Positions 1-7,661 of a DNA stretch of 13,813 bases are shown in pieces. The notes under the pieces are model-generated. The model made no database searches and had not been told where the DNA came from. It saw only the letters and a program-made list of their open reading frames with translations. The stretch lies in the NCBI GenBank assembly GCA_025965755.1, contig JAOPWI010000165.1, positions 1-13,813 of the forward strand, written 5' to 3'. Within the stretch, counting starts at the first letter, position 1; each line of letters begins with the position of its first letter. The DNA comes from Frankiales bacterium (GTDB lineage: Bacteria; Actinomycetota; Actinomycetes; Mycobacteriales; SCTD01). The position numbers and the translations under genes are program-made.

Positions 1-520
1 CCCGGGCGACCAGCGGCACGGTGGCCGCCACGCCCACGAGCAGGGCCGGCCACACGACGTAGAACTGCTCCTCGACGGCCAGCGACCAGTAGTGCTGCAC
101 CGGCGACGGCGGCCGGGTCGAGGAGAAGTAGTCGGTGCCCAGCGAGGAGAAGCGCCAGTTGGCCGCGAAGCCGGCGGCCCACAGCGCGTCCCGGGCCGAC
201 TGCGCGGCGCGCACCGGCAGGAACAGCAGCTGGGCCACGACGGCCGTGACGGCGAGCACCACGACGGCGGCCGGCAGCAGCCTGCGGACGCGCCGGGCGT
301 AGAACGTCCGGAACCGCACGTGCCCGGTCTCGAGCAGCTCCCGGACCAGCAGGCCGGTGATCAGGTAGCCGGAGACCACGAAGAAGACGTCCACGCCGAC
401 GTAGCCGCCGACGGGCCGGCCGAGCAGGTGGTCGGCCAGCACGAGCAGCACCGCGACGGCGCGCAGCCCCTCGATGTCCGCACGGAAACCCGAGCCGGGC
501 TGCTCCAGGCGGACGCTCAC
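1..520 (-). CDS. Acyltransferase 3 family membrane protein, N-terminal part (runs off window)
   Basis: Seen: 173 residues are visible from a GTG at 520; the gene continues beyond base 1. The N-terminus carries the OafA-type signature DIEGLRAV (residues 15-22) followed by a hydrophobic helix ending in ADH (His31), the likely acyl-transfer histidine. Next come GVDVFFVVSGYLITG (42-56), a basic RRVRRLLP loop (76-83), a second helix (about 84-101) and YWSLAVEEQFYVVWP (144-158). Known: acyltransferase-3 proteins are multi-pass inner-membrane enzymes that O-acylate sugars of surface polymers, peptidoglycan or small molecules; the substrate cannot be read here. GTG 520 is preferred because a GGGGG run lies about 10 bases upstream. 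A second in-frame GTG at 538 has no such run. It starts 31 bases after the exonuclease stop on the same strand, so co-transcription is likely. Whether a C-terminal SGNH domain is present is not visible. Confidence 0.88.
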   Translation of the reverse strand, partial: MSVRLEQPGSGFRADIEGLRAVAVLLVLADHLLGRPVGGYVGVDVFFVVSGYLITGLLVRELLETGHVRFRTFYARRVRRLLPAAVVVLAVTAVVAQLLFLPVRAAQSARDALWAAGFAANWRFSSLGTDYFSSTRPPSPVQHYWSLAVEEQFYVVWPALLVGVAATVPLVAR

Positions 521-551
521 CGCTCGATGATCCCCCACAACCGGGCCGGTG

Positions 552-1463
552 CTACCGGGAGTGCGCCACCTCGCAGGCGGCGAGGAACCGGTTCAGGGCG
601 CTGTCCAGTCCCCAGCGCTGCGACAGCGCGACCACGCGCTCGGGATCGCGCGGCGTGCGGGGAAGCGCGTCGTCGAGCTCGGGCAGCGGCAGGTCGGTGA
701 CCGTGCGGGTCACCGCAGGGGCCACCGCCAGGTAGTCGCGGGCCGCCTGCAGCTTGGCCCGGGAGCCGGCCGGAAAGCCGTCGGCCGTCCCGCTGTCCAG
801 GGCGGCGAGCATGGCCTCGACCGTCCCGAACCGGCTGACCAGGGCCGCGGCCGTCTTGTCGCCGACGCCCTTGACGCCGGGAAGGCCGTCGCTGGGGTCC
901 CCGCGCAGCACGGCGTACTCCGCGTAGGCCGTGCCCGGAATGCCGTACCTGGCCGCCACCGTGCCCGGCGTGTAGGGCGCCATCTTCTCGACCGCGTAGA
1001 GCACCCGCACCGGGCCGTCGTCGCGGACCAGCTGGAACATGTCGCGGTCGCCGGTGACGACGTCGACCGGGCCGGTCTCGCGGGTGGCCAGCGTGCCCAT
1101 CACGTCGTCGGCCTCGTAGCCGGGCTGCCCGGCGGTGGCCACGCCCAGCGCGTCGAGCACCTCCAGCAGCACCCGGACCTGCGTGTCCAGCCCCTCCGGC
1201 TCGGCCTCCGCGCCGCCCTCCACGGTGCGGTGCTGCTTGTACGACGGCACCGCGGCCACCCGGAACGCCGGCCGCCAGTCGAGGTCGAGGCAGGCGACCA
1301 GGCGGGCCGGTCGGGTGTCGCGGACGACGCGGGCCGTCAGGTCCAGGAACCCGCGCACCGCGTTGACCGGCGTCCCGTCCGGGCTGGTCACCGAGGACGG
1401 GACGCCGTAAAAGGCGCGGTACCAGAGCGAGGGGGCGTCGAGCAGGGTCAGCTGTCCGGGCAC
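552..1463 (-). CDS. Stand-alone 5'-3' exonuclease (PolA N-terminal / FEN-like nuclease)
   Basis: Seen: 303 residues from GTG 1463. Metal-site acidic residues typical of the family are present: Asp9 (LLDAPSLWYRAF), Asp60 in LDLDWRPAFR, the EADD motif (117-120) and the TGDRD motif (137-141, Asp139 and Asp141). Asp189 and Asp192 (GDPSDGLPG) lead into the helix-hairpin-helix GVKGVGDKTAAAL (196-208), and SYKQHR (74-79) is the helical-arch basic patch. Known: these two-metal nucleases cleave 5' flaps and RNA primers; several actinobacteria carry a stand-alone copy besides PolA. The length fits a nuclease-only protein with no polymerase domain. The start was chosen because no ATG or GTG lies shortly upstream in frame and homology begins at once. 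An upstream extension would run into the divergent acyl-CoA dehydrogenase gene. It probably acts in replication or repair in the cytoplasm. Confidence 0.92.
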   Translation of the reverse strand: MPGQLTLLDAPSLWYRAFYGVPSSVTSPDGTPVNAVRGFLDLTARVVRDTRPARLVACLDLDWRPAFRVAAVPSYKQHRTVEGGAEAEPEGLDTQVRVLLEVLDALGVATAGQPGYEADDVMGTLATRETGPVDVVTGDRDMFQLVRDDGPVRVLYAVEKMAPYTPGTVAARYGIPGTAYAEYAVLRGDPSDGLPGVKGVGDKTAAALVSRFGTVEAMLAALDSGTADGFPAGSRAKLQAARDYLAVAPAVTRTVTDLPLPELDDALPRTPRDPERVVALSQRWGLDSALNRFLAACEVAHSR

Positions 1464-1514
1464 GCCCGCAGCCTGCCACCTGCACCCGGATAGCCTGGTG
1501 CTCCCTTCGCCTAC

Positions 1515-1521
1515 GGAAGGA
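1515..1521 (+). promoter_or_regulatory. Ribosome binding site deciding the acyl-CoA dehydrogenase start
   Basis: GGAAGGA lies 6 bases before the GTG at 1528. This favours GTG 1528 over the in-frame GTG at 1498, which has no such site. A weak -10-like TAGCCT sits at 1491-1496 but has no convincing -35. Confidence 0.75.
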
Positions 1522-1527
1522 CCCGCC

Positions 1528-2672
<1,145 letters not shown>

Positions 2673-2676
<4 letters not shown>

Positions 2677-3131
2677 CCGACCCCGCCCCGCTCGACGACC
2701 TCGACCGCGCCCTGCTCCGGTTGCTGGCCAGGGACGGGCGTCGCAGCTACACCGACCTCGCCAAGGACACCGGGCTGTCGACCAGCGCCGCCCATCAGCG
2801 GGTCCGCCGGCTCGAGCAGCGGGGCGCCATCAGGGGCTACGCCGCGGTCGTCGACCCGGTCCAGTCCGGAATGCCGCTGACGGCGTTCGTGTCCATCACG
2901 CCGATCGACCCGGCCGCCCCGGACGACGCGCCCGAGCGGCTCAGCCACCTGACCGCGCTGGAGGCCTGCCACAGCGTCGCGGGGGAGGAGAGCTACATCC
3001 TCAAGGTGCGGGTCGCCGGGCCGGCCGAGCTGGAGGCGCTGCTGCAGGAGATCCGCGCGGCGGCCGGCGTCTCGACGCGGACCACGGTCGTGCTGAGCAC
3101 CCCCTGGGAAGGACGCCCGTCATCGCGATGA
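2673..3131 (+). CDS. Lrp/AsnC family transcriptional regulator
   Basis: Seen: 152 residues from GTG 2673, which overlaps the dehydrogenase stop (GTGA). Residues 7-56 form the AsnC-type winged helix-turn-helix: LDDLDRALLRLLARDGR, then DLAKDTGLSTSAAHQRVRRLEQRGAI, with the recognition helix near 36-47. Residues about 58-147 form the RAM ligand-binding alpha/beta domain, with GEESYILKVRV as the central strand. Known: Lrp/AsnC proteins assemble as dimers to octamers that sense amino acids or related metabolites and regulate adjacent genes. No Shine-Dalgarno is obvious, so initiation probably depends on ribosomes finishing the dehydrogenase. Its TGA overlaps the helicase ATG (ATGA). It likely regulates its own operon (inference); the effector is unknown. 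Confidence 0.93.
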
Positions 3132-5632
3132 CGCTGACGGACCTGCTGCCCGCCGAGCCCGACCCGGACGCGCTGTTCGAGGCGTTCGAGCTGTGGGCCG
3201 GCGAGCGCGGGCTGACGCTCTACCCGGCGCAGACCGAGGCGCTGCTCGAGCTGCTCACCGGCTCCCACGTGGTGCTCAGCACGCCGACCGGCTCGGGCAA
3301 GTCGCTGGTGGCCACCGGCGCCCACTTCGCCGCGCTCGCGCAGGGGCGGCGCACCTTCTACACCGCGCCGATCAAGGCGCTGGTCTCGGAGAAGTTCTTC
3401 GCGCTGCTCGAGGTCTTCGGTGCCGACAAGGTCGGCATGTTGACCGGCGACGCGTCGGTCAACCCCGGTGCGCCGATCATCTGCTGCACGGCCGAGGTGC
3501 TCGCGGGCATCGCGCTGCGCGGCGGGGCGCAGGCTGACGTGGGCCTCGTGGTCATGGACGAGTTCCACTACTACGCCGACCCCGAGCGCGGCTGGGCGTG
3601 GCAGGTGCCGCTCCTGGAGCTGCCGCAGGCGCAGTTCCTGCTGATGTCTGCCACCCTCGGCGACGTCACCCGGTTCGGCGACGACCTGACCCGGCGTACC
3701 GGCCGGCCGACGGCGGTCGTCACGTCGGTCGACCGCCCGGTGCCGCTGACCTACCACTACGTCACCGACCCGCTGCACGAGACGATCGAGGAGCTGCTCA
3801 GCACCCACCGGGCTCCGATCTACGTCGTCCACTTCACCCAGGCCTCCGCCATCGAGCGGGCCCAGTCGATGCTGTCCATCAACGTGTGCACCCGCGAGGA
3901 GAAGGACGCCATCGCCGAGGCGATCGGCGGCTTCCGCTTCACCACGGGGTTCGGCAAGACGCTGTCCCGGATGGTGCGGTCCGGCATCGGCGTGCACCAC
4001 GCCGGCATGCTGCCGAAGTACCGCCGGCTCGTCGAGCAGCTGGCCCAGGCCGGCCAGCTCAAGGTCATCTCGGGCACCGACACCCTGGGCGTCGGCATCA
4101 ACGTGCCGCTCCGCACCGTCCTGCTGACCGGCCTGGCCAAGTACGACGGCACCCGCATGCGCCACCTCAAGGCCCGCGAGTTCCACCAGATCGCGGGGCG
4201 CGCCGGGCGCGCCGGCTACGACACCGCCGGAACCGTCGTCGTGCAGGCGCCCGACCACGACGTCGAGAACGCCCGCCGCGTGCGCAAGGCCGGTGACGAC
4301 CCCAAGAAGCTCAAGCGGGTGGAGCGCAAGAAGGCGCCCGAGGGCAGCGTCTCCTGGGGAGAGCAGACCTTCGAGCGGCTGATGGCCGCCGACCCGGAGC
4401 CGCTCACCTCCTCCTTCCGCGTCAGCTCCTCCATGCTGCTCGACGTCGCCCAGCGCCCCGGTGACGCCTTCGCGCACATGCGCCACCTGCTGCTGGACAA
4501 TCACGAGCCGCGGGCCCGGCAGCGCCGGCACGTCCGCCAGGCCATCGCGCTCTACCGCGCGCTGCTCGCGGGCGGCGTCGTGGAGCGGCTCGACCCGCCC
4601 GACGCCGCCGGCCGCACGGTCCGGCTCACGGTCGACCTGCCGCCCTGGTTCGCGCTCGACCAGCCGCTGTCGGCGTTCGCGCTGGCGACGATCAGCCTGC
4701 TCGACCAGGCGTCGGAGACGTACGCGCTGGACGTCCTGTCCGTGCTGGAGGCGACCCTCGACGACCCGCGCCAGGTGCTCTACGCGCAGGAGTCCAAGGC
4801 CAAGGGCGAGGCCGTCGCCCAGATGAAGGCCGAGGGCATCGAGTACGACGAGCGCATGGAGCTGCTCCAGGACATCAGCTGGCCCAAGCCGCAGCAGGAG
4901 CTGCTCGAGGCGGCGTACGAGACCTACCGCCGGGGCCACCCGTACATCGCCGACCACGAGCTGCGCCCCAAGTCGGTCGCGCGCGACCTGTACGAGCGGT
5001 CGATGACCTTCGTGGAGTACGTCGGCTTCTACGGGCTCACGCGCTCCGAGGGGCTGCTGCTGCGCTACCTCGCCGACGCCTTCAAGGCCCTGTCGCGGAC
5101 CGTGCCGGACGAGGCGCGGGACGAGGAGCTCACCGACCTGACGGCCTGGCTCGGTGAGCTGGTCCGGCAGGTGGACTCGTCGCTGTTGGACGAGTGGGAG
5201 CAGCTGCGGGACCCCTCGGTCGTGCCCGTGGCGCCGGCCGGCCCGCCCGCGCCGCCGCCGGCCGTCACGCGCAACGTGCGCGCCTTTCGCGTCCTGGTGC
5301 GCAACGCGCTGTTCCGCCGCGTCGAGCTGGCCGCGCTGCGCCGCTGGATCGACCTCGGCGAGCTGGACCCGGAGTTCGGCCAGGACGCCTGGCAGGAGGC
5401 GATCCAGGCGTACTTCGCCGAGCACGACGTCATGGGCACCGGGCCGGACGCGCGCGGGCCGCAGCTGTTCCTCGTCGACGAGCAGCCGGGGCGCTGGGTC
5501 GTTCAGCAGGTGCTCGACGACCCGGCCGGCGACCACGACTGGCGGATCACCGCCGAGGTCGACCTGGCCGCCAGCGACGAGGCCGGCACAGCGGTCCTGC
5601 GCGTCACGTCCGTGCAACGCCTCGGCGGCTGA
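3128..5632 (+). CDS. DUF3516 domain DEAD/DEAH-box (Ski2-like) helicase
   Basis: Seen: 834 residues. RecA domain 1 has Walker A STPTGSGKS (Lys58), motif Ia TAPIKAL, motif Ib CCTAEVL, motif II DEFH (144-147) and motif III SAT (174-176). RecA domain 2 contains GVHHAGMLPKYRR, the SGTDTLGVGINVP segment and motif VI QIAGRAGRAGYD (354-365). From about residue 410 the protein becomes the helical DUF3516 region. A proline-rich linker (about 700-713) separates a final domain of about 120 residues. Known: the core is superfamily 2, closest to the Ski2/Mtr4/HelY group, which use ATP to unwind or translocate on RNA or DNA; DUF3516 has no assigned function. ATG 3128 overlaps the Lrp stop. The nearest purine-rich run (GGAAGGA, 3107-3113) is 14 bases away, so translational coupling is likely. 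The substrate is unknown. Confidence 0.93.
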   Translation: MTLTDLLPAEPDPDALFEAFELWAGERGLTLYPAQTEALLELLTGSHVVLSTPTGSGKSLVATGAHFAALAQGRRTFYTAPIKALVSEKFFALLEVFGADKVGMLTGDASVNPGAPIICCTAEVLAGIALRGGAQADVGLVVMDEFHYYADPERGWAWQVPLLELPQAQFLLMSATLGDVTRFGDDLTRRTGRPTAVVTSVDRPVPLTYHYVTDPLHETIEELLSTHRAPIYVVHFTQASAIERAQSMLSINVCTREEKDAIAEAIGGFRFTTGFGKTLSRMVRSGIGVHHAGMLPKYRRLVEQLAQAGQLKVISGTDTLGVGINVPLRTVLLTGLAKYDGTRMRHLKAREFHQIAGRAGRAGYDTAGTVVVQAPDHDVENARRVRKAGDDPKKLKRVERKKAPEGSVSWGEQTFERLMAADPEPLTSSFRVSSSMLLDVAQRPGDAFAHMRHLLLDNHEPRARQRRHVRQAIALYRALLAGGVVERLDPPDAAGRTVRLTVDLPPWFALDQPLSAFALATISLLDQASETYALDVLSVLEATLDDPRQVLYAQESKAKGEAVAQMKAEGIEYDERMELLQDISWPKPQQELLEAAYETYRRGHPYIADHELRPKSVARDLYERSMTFVEYVGFYGLTRSEGLLLRYLADAFKALSRTVPDEARDEELTDLTAWLGELVRQVDSSLLDEWEQLRDPSVVPVAPAGPPAPPPAVTRNVRAFRVLVRNALFRRVELAALRRWIDLGELDPEFGQDAWQEAIQAYFAEHDVMGTGPDARGPQLFLVDEQPGRWVVQQVLDDPAGDHDWRITAEVDLAASDEAGTAVLRVTSVQRLGG

Positions 5633-5637
5633 TCGCG

Positions 5638-5671
5638 CCCGTCGCCCGTGCGCGGTGCGCGGCACGACGGG
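5638..5671 (+). terminator. Possible stem-loop terminator after the helicase gene
   Basis: CCCGTCG (5638-5644) pairs with CGACGGG (5665-5671). A smaller GCGC/GCGC hairpin (5650-5660) can form inside the loop. It begins 6 bases after the helicase stop and lies just before the next promoter. There is no T-tract, so it would be a non-canonical actinobacterial-type terminator at best. Confidence 0.4.
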
Positions 5672-5676
5672 GGGGC

Positions 5677-5712
5677 TCGACCTGCCGGCCCGCCGGTCCT
5701 ACCGTCGAGGCA
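5677..5712 (+). promoter_or_regulatory. Promoter for a leaderless DUF2277 transcript
   Basis: A -35-like TCGACC (5677-5682) is followed by exactly 17 bases and a -10 TACCGT (5700-5705, TANNNT type). The hexamer ends 6 bases before the ATG at 5712, which puts the expected +1 on the A of the start codon. The gene has no usable Shine-Dalgarno: a GAGG sits only one base from the ATG. Confidence 0.65.
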
Positions 5713-5948
5713 TGTGCCGGAGCATCAAGACCCTGCGACCGCCGTACACCGAGCCCGTCACCGAGCAGGACATCCAGGCGGCCGCGCTGCAGTACGTCCG
5801 CAAGATCGCGGGGATGCGGGCGCCGTCGACCGCGAACGCCGCCGCCTTCGCGGCCGCCGTGCAGCAGGTCGCCGCGGCGACCGAGACGCTGCTCGCCGGC
5901 ATCACCGTGCGCCCGGCGCCCCGGCGGACGGTGGACGCGACCGGTTAG
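5712..5948 (+). CDS. DUF2277 family small protein
   Basis: Seen: 78 residues beginning MCRSIKTLRPPYTEPVT, then DIQAAALQYVRKIAGMRAPS and an alanine-rich helix ending in ETLLAGI. This opening (Met-Cys-Arg-x-Ile-Lys-x-Leu-Arg), the PPYTEPVT segment and the length match the DUF2277 family as I know it. No catalytic or metal site is evident beyond the conserved Cys2. The family function is unknown and I do not assign one. The predicted protein is soluble and mostly helical. The frame is open upstream into the helicase gene, but homology begins at this ATG and a promoter sits directly before it. Its TAG stop interlocks with the TAA of the convergent PPOX gene, so the two genes share 4 bases. Confidence 0.88.
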   Translation: MCRSIKTLRPPYTEPVTEQDIQAAALQYVRKIAGMRAPSTANAAAFAAAVQQVAAATETLLAGITVRPAPRRTVDATG

Positions 5949-6340
5949 AGGGCGCTGCCGAGCACCCGGTCGACCGCGATCTCGAGCACCACCCGGGCCG
6001 GGTTGACCGACGGCTGCCGGTAGCGCAGCGCGTAGCGGCGCACCGCCTCGGCCACCCGCTCGGGATCGTCGCTGACTGCGGGAACGCCCTCCAGGGACAG
6101 CCAGCGCCGGCCGTCCACCTGCGCCACGACGGCCCGGGGCGACCCGGCTCGGACGTGCCCGGCCTTGCGCGAGGTTCCCTGGGTGATGACCCGGACGAGC
6201 TGCGCCTCGGGGTCCCAGGTGAAGCCCACCGCCACGACGTGCGGGCTGCCGTCCGGGCGCAGGGTGGTCAGCGTGGCGAGGTGCCGCTGCGTCAGAAAGG
6301 ACTGCACGCCCTCGGACAGAGCGGTCGGGTCATGGGCCAC
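5945..6340 (-). CDS. PPOX-class F420-dependent oxidoreductase (split beta-barrel, Rv1155-like)
   Basis: Seen: 131 residues from GTG 6340. The N-terminus LSEGVQSFLTQRHLATLTTLRPDGSPHVVAVGF is the flavin/F420-binding split-barrel start, in which a short helix leads to paired strands. It is followed by VRVITQGTSRKAGHVRAGSPRAVVAQVDGRRWLSLEG and a C-terminal AVRRYALRYRQP helix. Known: short actinobacterial PPOX proteins of this kind usually bind F420 (some FMN or haem breakdown products) and reduce small substrates; the individual substrate is rarely known. A -10-like TAGGCT lies 6 bases before the GTG, suggesting a leaderless mRNA. It follows the CoxM-like gene by 41 bases on the same strand, so read-through from that operon is also possible. 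Cofactor choice (F420 versus FMN) is inferred from family resemblance only. Confidence 0.85.
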   Translation of the reverse strand: MAHDPTALSEGVQSFLTQRHLATLTTLRPDGSPHVVAVGFTWDPEAQLVRVITQGTSRKAGHVRAGSPRAVVAQVDGRRWLSLEGVPAVSDDPERVAEAVRRYALRYRQPSVNPARVVLEIAVDRVLGSAL

Positions 6341-6346
6341 CCGGGC

Positions 6347-6352
6347 AGCCTA
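6347..6352 (-). promoter_or_regulatory. -10 element for a possible leaderless PPOX transcript
   Basis: On the minus strand TAGGCT (TANNNT) is followed by 6 bases and then the GTG at 6340. This is the same spacing as at the DUF2277 gene. No convincing -35 is seen 17-19 bases upstream and no Shine-Dalgarno precedes the GTG. Confidence 0.4.
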
Positions 6353-6381
6353 GGGCCGGTGGCGGCGGAGCGCGGATCGGC

Positions 6382-7193
6382 CTAGCGGCCGGCGGCCGTC
6401 ACCAGCGCCCGCTCGGTCAGCACCCGGGCCAGGTGCCCGCGGTACTCCTCGTCGGCGTGCATGTCGGTCACCGGGGAGGTGCCCTCGGCCGCCGCCTGCG
6501 CGGCCTGCGCCGCCGACGCGCCACCCGCGAGGGCGGCCTCGACCGCGACCGCACGCATCGGCGTCATGCTCATGTTGGCCAGCGCGACGCGGTTGTCGAC
6601 GGCCGCGACGGCGACGATCGCCCAGTCGTTGGCGCGGCGGGTGAACTTCTCGTACGCCCAGCCGACGCCGGGCACCCGCGGGACGCGGATCTCCAGGAGC
6701 AGCTCGTCCTCGCCGACGGCGGTCTGGAAGTAGTCCTGGAAGAACTCCGGGGCGGGCACCTCACGGCGTCCGGCGGGGCCCTGGATCACGAAGGTGGCGC
6801 CGAGCGCGAGCACGGCGGCGGGCAGGTCGGCTGCGGGGTCGCCGTGGACCAGCGAGCCACCGAAGGTGCCGCGGTGGCGGACCTGGCGGTCGCCGACGAG
6901 CGAGGCGACGTAGGGCAGCAGCGGCACGTCGCGCTGCAGGTCGGCGGAGTCGACGACCTCGCGGTGGCGGGTGGCCGCCCCGATCGCGACCTCGTCGCCC
7001 TCGACGCGGACATAGGCCAGCTCGCTGAGCCGGCTGATGTCGACCACGACCTCCGGCCGGGCCAGGCGCATCTTCAGGATCGGCAGCAACGACTGGCCGC
7101 CTGCCAGCACCTTGGCCTCGTCGCCGTGCTCGACGAGCAGCGACAGCACGTGGTCGACCGAGTCGGCCCGCACGTAGGAGAACGGCGCGGGAA

Positions 7194-7197
<4 letters not shown>
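6382..7197 (-). CDS. Molybdenum hydroxylase FAD-binding subunit (CoxM/XdhB-like)
   Basis: Seen: 271 residues from GTG 7197, which overlaps the CoxS-like stop (GTGA). An AGGA about 7 bases upstream could serve as ribosome binding site. It begins PAPFSYVRADSVDHVLSLL. The two FAD pyrophosphate-binding loops of the CoxM/vanillyl-alcohol-oxidase-type fold are present: AGGQSLLP (32-39) and TFGGSLVHGDPAADLP (111-126). The C-terminal CO-dehydrogenase flavoprotein domain includes FTRRANDWAIVAVAA. Known: this subunit takes electrons from the [2Fe-2S] clusters of the small subunit and passes them to a quinone or other acceptor. It is slightly shorter than typical CoxM (about 285) but complete. It is the last gene of the L-S-M set. 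Confidence 0.94.

Positions 7198-7660
<463 letters not shown>

Positions 7661-7661
<1 letters not shown>

Noticed and set aside
1498..1527. Earlier GTG start of the acyl-CoA dehydrogenase at 1498
   Set aside because: It would add ten unconserved residues and has no ribosome site, whereas GTG 1528 has GGAAGGA 6 bases upstream.
2993..5665. 890-codon open frame antisense to the helicase gene
   Set aside because: The translation is low-complexity, rich in Arg, Gly, Val, Gln and His with no domain. The plus strand carries a full set of helicase motifs, so this is a high-GC shadow.
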